Assembly (NCBI GenBank): GCA_022447555.1
Contig: JAKVBF010000009.1
Span: 115,748-179,747, forward strand
DNA: 64,000 nucleotides
Origin: Mariniblastus sp.
GTDB taxonomy: Bacteria > Planctomycetota > Planctomycetia > Pirellulales > Pirellulaceae
Direction of reading: 5' to 3'
Made by a program: the position numbers and the translations under genes. The notes under the pieces were generated by a model. It was not told where the DNA came from. It did no database searches and was given only the letters and a program-made list of their open reading frames with translations. Shown one piece after another: positions 11,439 to 20,268 of this stretch (position 1 is its first letter; every line of letters starts with the position of its first letter).

Positions 11439-11647
11439 CAGGTATCAAGTTAAACTGCTACGGTTTTTTTGAAGAGAACGATCTCTCCAAAGGTTCGCCT
11501 GGAAAACAATTCCGGGCACCGCTTCGACAGCGCACAGCCAGCGCAAATCGAAACGACAGTCCGTAGACAGCGCACGCATTTTTATTTCATGGGGCGTTAA
11601 TTACTGGGGTCTGTATATTCGGTCAATATCAATTGTCAGGAAAATCT
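11439..11647 (-). other. Upstream region of the secretin gene
   Basis: About 200 bases before the secretin start, probably containing its promoter. I see TTTTTTT at 11464-11470 and an AT-rich stretch at 11580-11645, but no promoter pair convincing enough to call. Confidence 0.35.
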
Positions 11648-11677
11648 AAAAAACCAACCCGGCTGCTAGCAGTCGGG
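11648..11677 (-). terminator. Hairpin with T-run, minus strand
   Basis: The stem CCCGGCTGC/GCAGTCGGG at 11658-11677 has a very short loop and one G-T pair, and on the minus strand it is followed after four bases by TTTTTT. It would terminate transcription coming from 11703 and beyond, protecting the secretin promoter region, and is the main support for a minus-strand transcript there. Confidence 0.55.
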
Positions 11678-11702
11678 ATTCGAGATCGGATGAGGTGACG
11701 GT

Positions 11703-12083
11703 TTATTGTGGGTTTCTTAGGGATTTGTCACGGTTGCGAACGGGTCGAATAAGGAACGCCGTCTCCGATGCTAAGGCTTTAGACGGGCCGGTGGAAAAGG
11801 AAAAAAGGCCTAGATAAAGCGGTCTTTGTTGTTCCGGATTCTTTTCAAAGGGAAGCGACTGGTTGAAAATGATTTGCCGTACAAAGAAACCAACCGCGAT
11901 ATATTGGTAATTAAATTCTGACCCGAAACGTAGAACCATTGGGTATTGGGTAGGCTGGTTCAGAGGTCCGACAACGGTGTCAGAAAGGTGAATTTTTCTA
12001 CTACGGCATAACTCGTCTGAGTGGATTAAAGTGGTTGGCGATGAGGCGATTTGATCGGGAACAAGGTCGGTTAATTTATGCAT
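11703..12083 (-). CDS. Possible small protein, doubtful
   Basis: Open frame of 126 codons starting MHKLTDLVPDQI and ending just before a terminator-like hairpin. No domain or signal peptide is recognised, the composition is only moderately protein-like, and its start codon overlaps that of the divergent SLC13 gene by six bases, which is unusual. The downstream hairpin is the only positive evidence. It may instead be non-coding leader or upstream DNA. Confidence 0.2.
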   Translation of the reverse strand: MHKLTDLVPDQIASSPTTLIHSDELCRSRKIHLSDTVVGPLNQPTQYPMVLRFGSEFNYQYIAVGFFVRQIIFNQSLPFEKNPEQQRPLYLGLFSFSTGPSKALASETAFLIRPVRNRDKSLRNPQ

Positions 12084-13457
12084 AAGAAAATGTTTTTATG
12101 GGGGACGCCCCTTGCAGCATTGTGCCTTGGTATGTTGCTGACCCTAGGTGGCTTGGGGCCGGCAGTTTGTTGGACAGCGTCGATTACATTTTGGGTCGCG
12201 GTCTGGTGGGTGGCAGAGCCCATCCCTATTCCTGCCACTTCTCTATTGCCCATGGCGCTGTTTCCACTGGTGGGCGTCCTAGAACCAGGTGACGTTGCTG
12301 AGTGCTATGGGAATCCGATGATTTTATTGATGTTGGGTGGGTTTATGCTGTCCATTGGAATGGAACGGAGCGGTGCGCACCGCAGAATAGCATTACTCAT
12401 GGTTTCGTTGTGCGGGGCAGGGAACGGTCGTCGGTTGGTTCTGGGTTTTATGCTGGCCTCAGGGCTACTAAGTATGTGGATTTCCAATGCTGCGACGACC
12501 CTGATGTTATTGTCCATTGGAATGGCAATCATCAGTCAAACGGATAACCCTCGATTAAAGTGTGCTCTATTATTGGGAATCGCGTATGCTGCCAGCGTTG
12601 GTGGGATCGGGACACCTGTGGGGACGCCTCCAAATTTAATTTTCTTTCAGGTGTTCGAAGAAAATACGGGCTTGGAACCGACGTTTTTGGAGTGGATGTC
12701 GTGGACCTTGCCCGTGGTCTTTGTCATGTTGCCCACCGTTGGTTTTTGGTTGACACGGGGACTTGGAAGTACCAAAGCGATTCAACTACCCGAAGTAGGC
12801 GCTTGGCGCGCGGAAGAAGTTCGAACGCTCACGGTATTTGGGGCCACGGCTGTTTTGTGGGTCACGCGGCTTCAGCCTTTTGGAGGTTGGAGCGGTTGGC
12901 TATCTCTTCCTGGTGCGAATGACGCGAGTGTTGCTTTATTGGGCGTTCTCGCAATGTTCGTGATCCCGAGCGGCAGCTGGAAAGAATCCAAGCGATTGTT
13001 GGATTGGGAGTCCGCAAGGCAGATACCGTGGGGTATTTTATTACTATTTTCAGGCGGAATCTGCATCGCTAAAGCATTTGTCCAATCAGGGTTGAGTGAG
13101 CTGTTGGGACAGCAACTGGCCGCTTTTGGAGCTATTCCGCTTCTGCTCTTAGTGGGTATCATCTGTTTGGCGGTTACGTTTCTCACGGAATTGACGAGTA
13201 ACACTGCGACCACAACGTTGCTACTGCCGATTTTAGCAGCGGCGGCCATCAACGTAGGAATTGAACCATTGGTCATCATGGTTCCGGCCACGATTAGCGC
13301 AAGTTTTGCCTTTATGTTACCAGTCGCAACGGCCCCGAACGCGATCGTCTTCGGATCTAATGAGTTGACGGTCAAGCAGATGGTTCGAGAGGGTGTAGTG
13401 CTTAATTTGATTGGAGTCGTCGTCGTCACAGCGATTTGCTACTGGAGATTTTCTTAA
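12078..13457 (+). CDS. SLC13/DASS family anion:Na+ symporter
   Basis: Inner-membrane carrier of 459 residues with about a dozen hydrophobic segments, belonging to the divalent-anion:sodium symporter family that takes up dicarboxylates, citrate or sulfate. The two family-defining Ser-Asn-Thr-like motifs are present: SNAATTLM at about residue 136 and TSNTATTTLLLP at about 373. GTPVGTPPNLIFF is the associated helix-hairpin loop. The second half mirrors the first, as expected for inverted repeats. It lies alone on the plus strand between the secretin and the other Pil-like genes. Substrate cannot be assigned. The start could also be the ATG four codons downstream. Confidence 0.9.
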   Translation: MHKKMFLWGTPLAALCLGMLLTLGGLGPAVCWTASITFWVAVWWVAEPIPIPATSLLPMALFPLVGVLEPGDVAECYGNPMILLMLGGFMLSIGMERSGAHRRIALLMVSLCGAGNGRRLVLGFMLASGLLSMWISNAATTLMLLSIGMAIISQTDNPRLKCALLLGIAYAASVGGIGTPVGTPPNLIFFQVFEENTGLEPTFLEWMSWTLPVVFVMLPTVGFWLTRGLGSTKAIQLPEVGAWRAEEVRTLTVFGATAVLWVTRLQPFGGWSGWLSLPGANDASVALLGVLAMFVIPSGSWKESKRLLDWESARQIPWGILLLFSGGICIAKAFVQSGLSELLGQQLAAFGAIPLLLLVGIICLAVTFLTELTSNTATTTLLLPILAAAAINVGIEPLVIMVPATISASFAFMLPVATAPNAIVFGSNELTVKQMVREGVVLNLIGVVVVTAICYWRFS

Positions 13458-13530
13458 AGGTTTGTTTCATATCGATGGTGTCGATGAAAAATAGGTTGAA
13501 TTGAAACCCTCCTTGGTTCGACGCATGGGC

Positions 13531-13561
13531 AAAAAAAAAGCCCGGCGAGGAGTCACCGGGC
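13531..13561 (-). terminator. Terminator of the PilM-N/O/P-like operon
   Basis: GCCCGG pairs with CCGGGC around a ten-base loop and on the minus strand is followed by nine T residues (13531-13539). It sits 18 bases past the stop codon of the 747-residue protein, so the three upstream genes form a transcription unit separate from the secretin. Confidence 0.85.
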
Positions 13562-13578
13562 GTCAATGTAAAGCTGGT

Positions 13579-15822
13579 TTACTGTCCAGGGAAGTCGTCC
13601 CCGCCTTCGTTAAACTCGTCTTCTTTTTTCTTTTTCTTTTTGCCAACTTCGGCAAGTTCGTCATCGAGAAAGAGTGCGTGGCGATAATTCAGGCGGTCCT
13701 TGATGTCATTTTGAACCCGGAAATTACCCTCAGCATCCATGATCAAAATCTCACCCGGAAGGGTGAAGTCCATCTTGGATTGGGTGATCCGCAGATCTTC
13801 CCCACCGAGAATATCAACCACTACGGCGTCGGTTTTTAGTTCGGGCGGCTTTTCTAGTTTACGGACCGTCCAGTCGACGGGGTGTAAGACGTGAATGGTC
13901 TTTTCGGGTTTGAAATTTAAGACATCGCCGGATTTGACGGTTCGGCGAGCAGGGATTTGGGTGTGGTAAAGCTTAGACCAGACCGTGGTCACAACGTCTG
14001 CAGAAGAATCTTCCATTGGAATATAAAAACTGTTGTTGATTCGTTTCTGTCGACCCGCGGTGACCTTGCCTGCATAGAACGATCCCAAATCTCTTCCACT
14101 ATTGACCGAATTTGAAGTAGAAGCCCATGGGGTCGGGCGAGCGTATTGAAGCGCTTCTAACGGAAGAGACTTCGGATCTGCTTCTTGTTGTTGCAGTTGT
14201 TTCGCGATGCGTGCCCTCACCGATGGATCCTTCATCGTTGATTCTAGTTTTACATACTCGTAGTTTTCGGCTTCATCCTCTTCACCCTGGCCAGGACCGC
14301 TGTCATCTTCACCAAGTCCTGCCATACCCATGCTTGGAGTATCTCGCTCGCCGAAGTTTTCATCGGCCAGTGCCTGGGCGAAACCATCCGGGTTTTCGTT
14401 GTTAGGATCGGCAAGCCAGACACGAACGCGATACTCAAATTCCTTCGCTTCGGGAACCCCGATATCAAAAAATCTGAGAAGTTTGTAGTCACCTGTCGCA
14501 GCCTTCGCCTTCATGATGGCAATGTAATCCGAACGGTCACTTCCTCTCCTTTTTTCCTTTGAATCTCGCTCACTCCCGGCGGAGCCTTCTCCTAGCCCTT
14601 CTTCGTCCCCTTCAGGACCACCTTCAAAGTCTCCACGACCTTCGCCAAATCCTCCTGGATCCATTTCTTCGGTGTCGAGTGAATCTTCTTCTTCTTCGCT
14701 GACCTCAAACTCTTCGAGACTTCCTCCGCTGGAGGCATCTTGTTCGGAATTTTCCTCGTCGGTTGATGAGCTGGGAAACGTTCGTAGGGTGACTTTGCCA
14801 TTTGGATGATTGGCCATCTTGCGATAATCGACCATTGAAATGGGCGGGATTTTCCCGGTCAGAACAGTGTCGTAATAGTCGGCGTGAATGACCTCAGGTG
14901 CGCCATACTGAGAAACCGAGCTTGGGAATAATTTTCGGGCGATACTGCGGGATTTCTTGGTTACATCAATCCAAGCATCATCTCCCTGTCCCTTTTCTCG
15001 ACGCTGAACTTCGACGTACTGGTATACCGGTTTGTCGCGAGCGGGATAAAAAGCGGTGGAGTCTTGCAGAACTTTGTCGTACTCAGCCCACTGGTTTTTG
15101 ATTTCTACCAGTCCAAAAATTGCCATCACTTTGGTGACTTCGGCTCGGTGCCTTGAGGACGAAAGATTAGCTTTTTTAGGGCGTAAGCCCGGCATGTATT
15201 GCGCTTGGATTTCCGGCATGACTTCGCCAAATTCAAGTTCTTCAGAACGTTTTTTCTTTTTGTCGTCATCGTATTGGCCTCCTCCTCCCGGGGGCCCGGG
15301 AGGTCCACCGCCACGTCCGCCGCGACCGAGTCCGCCGCTTTCTTCATCTTCTTCATCTTGGCCACCAGTGCTGGCAAGTGGAAGCGTGTTGATCGCCAAT
15401 TGACGCTGGTCTTGGTTGTTAATCAAAAGAGGAACGTAAAGAGGCACCGCAACGATTTCAATCGGAGCCCGCAGAATGGGATCTTTTCGCATTCCGAGTG
15501 CTTTGGCCTTCGTTCCCAGCAAACGTCCTCGTTTGTACTGATCAGTACCAATAACAACCTTAGACGCCTGTTCGATCCTCACGTGCGCGTTGGCATCACC
15601 TTTACGGTGGTCTGCTATTTTCGTCCAGCTTTCGCCATTCTCGATGTAGCTTTTGGCTTGGCCGGCCATTTGAACCATTTGCTTTGGTGTCTTTTCATTA
15701 AAGATTGGAGTTGAATAACCCAACCATAGGAATAGTCCCATCAATGTGATGGCGATGACCAAGATGATTTTTTCAACATGGTGAAGCATGAACGTTTTGA
15801 AATCAAAGTTCGTTTTTCTCAT
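13579..15822 (-). CDS. Bitopic acidic protein in the PilP position of a Pil-like operon, unknown family
   Basis: Protein of 747 residues, third gene of the operon, 61 bases after its predecessor. A short cytoplasmic N-terminus is followed by one transmembrane helix (about residues 17-37, IILVIAITLMGLFLWLG), placing the bulk in the periplasm. Two low-complexity stretches stand out: a Gly/Pro/Asp linker at about 150-195 and a Glu/Asp/Ser/Gly-rich region at about 350-430. Between and after them are ordered segments such as VKLESTMKDPS and TIHVLHPVDWTVRKLEKPP; the tail is KKKKKKEDEF. Position and topology suggest an alignment-complex subunit linking the inner-membrane platform to the secretin. 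I recognise no Pfam family, so the PilP label is positional inference. Confidence 0.75.
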   Translation of the reverse strand: MRKTNFDFKTFMLHHVEKIILVIAITLMGLFLWLGYSTPIFNEKTPKQMVQMAGQAKSYIENGESWTKIADHRKGDANAHVRIEQASKVVIGTDQYKRGRLLGTKAKALGMRKDPILRAPIEIVAVPLYVPLLINNQDQRQLAINTLPLASTGGQDEEDEESGGLGRGGRGGGPPGPPGGGGQYDDDKKKKRSEELEFGEVMPEIQAQYMPGLRPKKANLSSSRHRAEVTKVMAIFGLVEIKNQWAEYDKVLQDSTAFYPARDKPVYQYVEVQRREKGQGDDAWIDVTKKSRSIARKLFPSSVSQYGAPEVIHADYYDTVLTGKIPPISMVDYRKMANHPNGKVTLRTFPSSSTDEENSEQDASSGGSLEEFEVSEEEEDSLDTEEMDPGGFGEGRGDFEGGPEGDEEGLGEGSAGSERDSKEKRRGSDRSDYIAIMKAKAATGDYKLLRFFDIGVPEAKEFEYRVRVWLADPNNENPDGFAQALADENFGERDTPSMGMAGLGEDDSGPGQGEEDEAENYEYVKLESTMKDPSVRARIAKQLQQQEADPKSLPLEALQYARPTPWASTSNSVNSGRDLGSFYAGKVTAGRQKRINNSFYIPMEDSSADVVTTVWSKLYHTQIPARRTVKSGDVLNFKPEKTIHVLHPVDWTVRKLEKPPELKTDAVVVDILGGEDLRITQSKMDFTLPGEILIMDAEGNFRVQNDIKDRLNYRHALFLDDELAEVGKKKKKKEDEFNEGGDDFPGQ

Positions 15823-15883
15823 TGTATCTCCAAAGCCAATCGGGCTTGAATATGTCCTGTTGTTTCGTGAGTTCGAGAATGCA

Positions 15884-17551
15884 CTAGGGGTTCGAGGATG
15901 TTTCGTCGGAGTCTTGGTCGTTGCCGCCAGAATCTACATCGGCGTTACCAGTTAAAATTTGCTCGTTAACCGGATTGTAAATCTTGACGATGCCGTAAAA
16001 TTCGACGTCCACATCGTAGTCTATCCGGGTTTCGATTCCTTCGCTCCGGCTGAGACCGCTTCCACCGGCTGCCTCATTGGGATCTGCTTCACCACCTTCC
16101 AAACCGGCCCCGGCACCTCCGCCAACACCCGATGCCAACTCTTCCGCCTTTTCGGCCGCTGTTTGCCGACTGCTTCCGCCGGTCGTGACCGCTGCGTTAG
16201 CGCCCTGAAGTTCGATTCCCTCTCCAGCTATATGTCGATTGATTCGGACTTGCCAGACCTCGAAGATAAAGGGAGATGGTTTCTCGCCTTCTTGACCCCA
16301 CTGATAACACGCAGTCAAGAATTCGGGAATTTTTCGCTCGTCCATGCGGCAAGCAAAACGGACTGGAACCCGTTTGGAAACGACCAATTCGAGGTTGGTC
16401 TCGGGGAGTTCCGTGCCGCTTATGACTTTTCGTACCTCGTCGGCAAGGATCGGTTCGAAATTCTCGTTAACGTAGCGACCGTGATAAGCGGGCTGATTGT
16501 TGTAATTTAGGCCTGTCGAAGATTCACCATCAGCCGCTAGTGCGCGGGCTTCTTTTCGGTTGGCTCGTTTTTCAGCTTCTAGTTCAGAAAGATCCGGTGG
16601 GGCGTTTCCCTCCGATTCGGCGGCTGTTAACGCGGCATCGGCCAGTTGCACGTTTGGCGGTGAGATTTCGCCAAGCTGAGTCAAGGCTTCTCTGCCAAAT
16701 GCGAGGTGATCAATAGTCTTGATGGTTGCCAAGTCGTTCGCATCCGCAGCTCCATTCACCTTTTTAATGATGTTGAAAAAAGCCTCAAGTAACCAAAGAT
16801 CTTGTTGCAGCATATAAACCTGAGAGGGTGACGGCACCTGCTCCACTAATTTGTGATCGTCTCGCCCTTTAAAACTGGTGAGTTTCTCGTGCCACAAGTC
16901 TTGGTTCTCTTCGTTCCATTTCACGACGGTCATGTTTTCGTCGACGACCGAGGTTTCGGATTCGGGTGACGATCCATCTCTTCCCTGTTCGTCGCCTTCG
17001 CGGCCTCGGTCCATCGGAGGGGCAGCGTCTTTGTCGTCAGCAGTGTATTTCCAGTCTGCTCCAATGATCGAGCAGATTCGGTTCATCGTTTTGGGGATTT
17101 GTAGATTATAAATCAACAGGAACGACAGCAAGGATGCTTGGTTTTTGTCCGCCGGGAACGTTTCCGGCGGATCAAATTGGCTGAATGCAGAGACGAACTT
17201 TTCATCTACCTCATCCGGCCATGTCATGATCTCCGCCTGCGCATCGTATCTCATCTTCCAAGCTTTCAAGACGGAAGACGTAGCTGCATCAATTTCCGAC
17301 GCCATTCCGGCCTTGGAAGATTCGTTCGGATGGGCAGCAACGACCGCGTCACCGGTGTCGGCCACCGTTCTCATGATCGTGTCGTGCGTTGACTGCCGCT
17401 TCTTGATGTCCGCTAAATTGGTTTTCCTGTCAGAATCCATTTGGCCAGCGGCGAAAAACCACGTTCCGCTCATGACCGCTGCGAGGATGCCGCACGTGAG
17501 CCAAAAACGATTTTTCTTAAGAAATTCAATTACGGGTACTAATTGATCCAT
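15884..17551 (-). CDS. Bitopic PilO-position protein of a Pil-like operon
   Basis: Protein of 555 residues lying 20 bases downstream of the PilM-PilN fusion. One transmembrane helix at about residues 14-34 (FWLTCGILAAVMSGTWFFAAG) precedes a helical region with many charged residues (about 40-120), the topology of PilO or GspM. Then come a Gly/Asp/Glu-rich linker (about 180-205), a mixed alpha/beta region with LELVVSKRVPVRFACRMDERKIPEFL, a Gly/Ala-rich spacer and a C-terminal strand-rich part (IDYDVDVEFYGIVKIYNP). The RVPVRFACRMDERKIPEFLTAC stretch recalls the ferredoxin-like domain of PilO-type proteins. Much longer than classical PilO (about 200 residues). Assignment rests on order and topology more than similarity. 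Confidence 0.75.
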   Translation of the reverse strand: MDQLVPVIEFLKKNRFWLTCGILAAVMSGTWFFAAGQMDSDRKTNLADIKKRQSTHDTIMRTVADTGDAVVAAHPNESSKAGMASEIDAATSSVLKAWKMRYDAQAEIMTWPDEVDEKFVSAFSQFDPPETFPADKNQASLLSFLLIYNLQIPKTMNRICSIIGADWKYTADDKDAAPPMDRGREGDEQGRDGSSPESETSVVDENMTVVKWNEENQDLWHEKLTSFKGRDDHKLVEQVPSPSQVYMLQQDLWLLEAFFNIIKKVNGAADANDLATIKTIDHLAFGREALTQLGEISPPNVQLADAALTAAESEGNAPPDLSELEAEKRANRKEARALAADGESSTGLNYNNQPAYHGRYVNENFEPILADEVRKVISGTELPETNLELVVSKRVPVRFACRMDERKIPEFLTACYQWGQEGEKPSPFIFEVWQVRINRHIAGEGIELQGANAAVTTGGSSRQTAAEKAEELASGVGGGAGAGLEGGEADPNEAAGGSGLSRSEGIETRIDYDVDVEFYGIVKIYNPVNEQILTGNADVDSGGNDQDSDETSSNP

Positions 17552-17571
17552 GATGTGTTCCGTTAAGGAGT

Positions 17572-19788
17572 TTAGTTTTCTTCTTCTGTTTCTTCATTTG
17601 CCGCATCGGCTTGGGTCGATGCTTTTTTTGCTTCGGCTTCGACTCGAAGCATTTTTGCTTCGAAGCGTTCTCGCGGCGTTCGAGGGATCCACGCCATCTG
17701 GATAGTGAAATCATAACGCCAAGCGTCGAATTGACCATTCGGTTCCGTGCCATCCCCTCCTGCACCACCGGGACCGCTTGGTCCCTCGCGTTCATAGCTG
17801 CCTTCATAGCTGCCTTCTTCCTCGGGGTCTCGCCCTATGGAATCTTGGCGGAAACTGATTCCCACTTTTTGTCGCTCTGAACTGGTCACCAAGGTCGGGT
17901 AATAGATTCCGAAATCTTGGAATTTGTATTGCCCGCCACCTTCAATACCGTCTTCGTTACCGGGGAATTCAACCGTTCCATCGATCAGAGTGGTTAAGAG
18001 GGTTCGCAGGATATATGCCTTGGTGGCATCCATTTCAAGAACCTTTTCATCGCTGTTGTGGAAATGATGAGCCTTGATTTCAATCACCCATCCATCCCCT
18101 GTGATTTCGGATGCCGTGTCGACCGCAGCCTCTTCGGCAGCTTCCTTAATCGGTTGCAGTAACGCGGCCAGGTCGGCCGTGCTGCTTTCGAACATGGTGT
18201 CGTGAATCGGTTTAACCGTCCCTAACCATTCTCCAACATCGATGTAATACTTGGTTTCGATATGATCTAGGTAAAGCTCTTTACGGTCTGAGAAGGCATA
18301 CTCACTCGGGTCAACACTCTCTAAGTTTTCCAGTTTTGGATCCTTCGGGAGGGATTGATAAATGGCCGACTGGATTTCGGTCCAAGAAGACTTGTCTTCT
18401 GAGGATGCCACCAATTCGGCGGCCAGTCGATTCATTTTGTCTAATTTGATTTTTTGTTCGTCGTCTTCCCGTTTGTACCTTTTGCTCGATGAGTCTTGGA
18501 GATCGATCTCCTTCTTGGCCTTTTCCCACGTCACATTTTCAGCCTGATAACTCGGATTCACTTTCCACCAAGCCGTATCCTTCATGAAGTAACCCAGCAT
18601 CATGCCAATCATTAGCAAGCCTACCGAGGCTAATACCCAGGGTTTCTTGGCCCGAATGATTCGTTCCTTGACGATCTCGCCAGGCAACAAATTTGTATTC
18701 ATGACCCCTTTTCCGGCACCTTGTAGGCAAAGTCCGTAAGACGGGGCGAATGCTAGAAGATTGTCCTTGAACGACTGCTGGGAAATCACGTCGGTTCCGT
18801 TGAGACTGTCGAACTCAGAGATCTTGGCAATGTCGATTTGAAGTTGCTTGTTTAAAAATTGTCGCAACCCGGGTAGTTTTGCGGCGTTTCCAAGAAGAAC
18901 GATTTTCGAGATCTTGGCCGTTTTGTCCATGCTTTGGAAAAACGTCAAGGAACGCTGAACTTCATTGACCAAATCTGAGAATACAGGTCGCATTGCCTTG
19001 AAAACTGTTTTGGGATCTTCAGCTTGCCTTGCGTTTCGCTTTAAGTGTTCTGCTTTGGCCTGGGTTAATTTCAGTTCACGCGATAGTTGTTTTGTGAAGT
19101 GATTTCCACCGATCGGAATATTTCTCAGCCAAAGCTTGATCCCGTTAGACACGATCAAATCAGTCGTGTCGGTGCCCATCGACATGACAACCACTGAGTG
19201 GGGAGGTGATTCGGGATCGAAGTCTTCCGGCGATGGCATTTCATCAAGAATGTCTTTGCAGACAACATTGAAGATTGACAGTGGCGAAAGTTGGATGATG
19301 TCGACTTCTACGTCCGCTTCGTCAAACGGGCGAAGGGCTCGAATCACCGCATCGCGTTTCATCGCAAACAGTCCGACCTCTGCGTCAACGGTTCTGCCAT
19401 CGACGATGGTACCGCCCATCTGCTGCCAATCCCAAATGACTTCTTCGATCGGAAATGGTATCTGTTGTTTGACCTCGTATTTGACAATGTCAGGTAAGGT
19501 TTTGGCGTCGACCGGGGGTGGCTTAAAAAATCGCGAGAGTCCGGCTTGGCCAGGGACGCTGATCGCGACCGAATCTCCCAGCACCTGATTTCGAGACAGA
19601 AACTGCTCCAGCGCTTGACGAACCAATTCTTCCGGATCTGCTTCCGGCTGGCTCAAGATTTTTGGATACTCGATGTAATCATATGAGTCGGCAACGACCG
19701 ACTGGCCATCAGCATCCAGCGTGCAGCGGAGTGCTTTCAGTGCACACTGTCCAATATCGATACCCCATACGGCATTTGATTTGGCCAT
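17572..19788 (-). CDS. PilM-PilN fusion, type IV pilus-like assembly ATPase-fold/inner-membrane protein
   Basis: First gene of the operon, 738 residues. Residues 1-360 are a PilM-type actin/FtsA-like domain: WGIDIGQCALKAL (phosphate 1), DSVAISVPGQ, VVVMSMGTDTTDLIVSNG (phosphate 2) and KIVLLGNAAKLPGL (adenosine motif). Directly afterwards comes MNTNLLPGE (NLLP at 366-369), the cytoplasmic peptide by which PilN normally binds PilM, then a basic patch, a membrane helix at 383-401 and a periplasmic domain of about 330 residues. PilM and PilN are separate proteins in proteobacteria; here they are one chain. The periplasmic part ends in Gly/Glu-rich and Ala/Glu-rich low-complexity tails. The call for the PilM half is firm; the PilN assignment is inference from motif and order. 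Confidence 0.9.
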   Translation of the reverse strand: MAKSNAVWGIDIGQCALKALRCTLDADGQSVVADSYDYIEYPKILSQPEADPEELVRQALEQFLSRNQVLGDSVAISVPGQAGLSRFFKPPPVDAKTLPDIVKYEVKQQIPFPIEEVIWDWQQMGGTIVDGRTVDAEVGLFAMKRDAVIRALRPFDEADVEVDIIQLSPLSIFNVVCKDILDEMPSPEDFDPESPPHSVVVMSMGTDTTDLIVSNGIKLWLRNIPIGGNHFTKQLSRELKLTQAKAEHLKRNARQAEDPKTVFKAMRPVFSDLVNEVQRSLTFFQSMDKTAKISKIVLLGNAAKLPGLRQFLNKQLQIDIAKISEFDSLNGTDVISQQSFKDNLLAFAPSYGLCLQGAGKGVMNTNLLPGEIVKERIIRAKKPWVLASVGLLMIGMMLGYFMKDTAWWKVNPSYQAENVTWEKAKKEIDLQDSSSKRYKREDDEQKIKLDKMNRLAAELVASSEDKSSWTEIQSAIYQSLPKDPKLENLESVDPSEYAFSDRKELYLDHIETKYYIDVGEWLGTVKPIHDTMFESSTADLAALLQPIKEAAEEAAVDTASEITGDGWVIEIKAHHFHNSDEKVLEMDATKAYILRTLLTTLIDGTVEFPGNEDGIEGGGQYKFQDFGIYYPTLVTSSERQKVGISFRQDSIGRDPEEEGSYEGSYEREGPSGPGGAGGDGTEPNGQFDAWRYDFTIQMAWIPRTPRERFEAKMLRVEAEAKKASTQADAANEETEEEN

Positions 19789-20268
19789 CTGTTTTCCTAT
19801 TTGGTAATTCGGTCAGCTCGTAAATTGACGATCGGTACGAAGGCGTTCGACCATCTATATAGAATAGTCATGATGCTTGAATTACGTACAAAAAGTCTGG
19901 ACCATTCCGAAATCACAATTCATTCGGGTTGGTTTTTATGCAAAATAAGCTCTATGAGTCTCAGAAGAGGCTCAAGCAATAATAAGCCGTTCTTAGCGTT
20001 TGCTAGAAAATCAAAATATAACTCCCTATAATTTAGTGAGAAAACAGGCGATTTGTCAAATTTTTGCATTAAAACAGCCCCATTAACTAGTGTTTTCCCC
20101 CAATTAAAACGATCGTCCTTTTTTCAAACTCGTTTTGCCGTGGGAGGATTCCAGTTGGTGGGATTGTTCTGCTCAAAATAACGGAGATAACGATTTCCCC
20201 GATTCTTACTGTCTCTATTGAGTTAACTGTCTGACATTCTTCAACCCAACAAAGTTCCAATAATTCTC
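19789..20268. other. Divergent intergenic region, AT-rich
   Basis: The 480 bases between the divergent PilM-N operon and the GH38-like gene contain no supported gene. A candidate minus-strand promoter is listed separately. The centre (about 19940-20110) is AT-rich and is likely to hold promoters for both directions. No tRNA or clear operator was seen. Confidence 0.4.
20030..20059 (-). promoter_or_regulatory. Candidate sigma-70-type promoter for the Pil-like operon
   Basis: On the minus strand a perfect TTGACA (-35, 20054-20059) is followed after 18 bases by TAAATT (-10, four of six consensus positions, 20030-20035). It would give a leader of roughly 230 nucleotides before the PilM-N start at 19788. 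The surrounding DNA is AT-rich. Confidence 0.4.
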
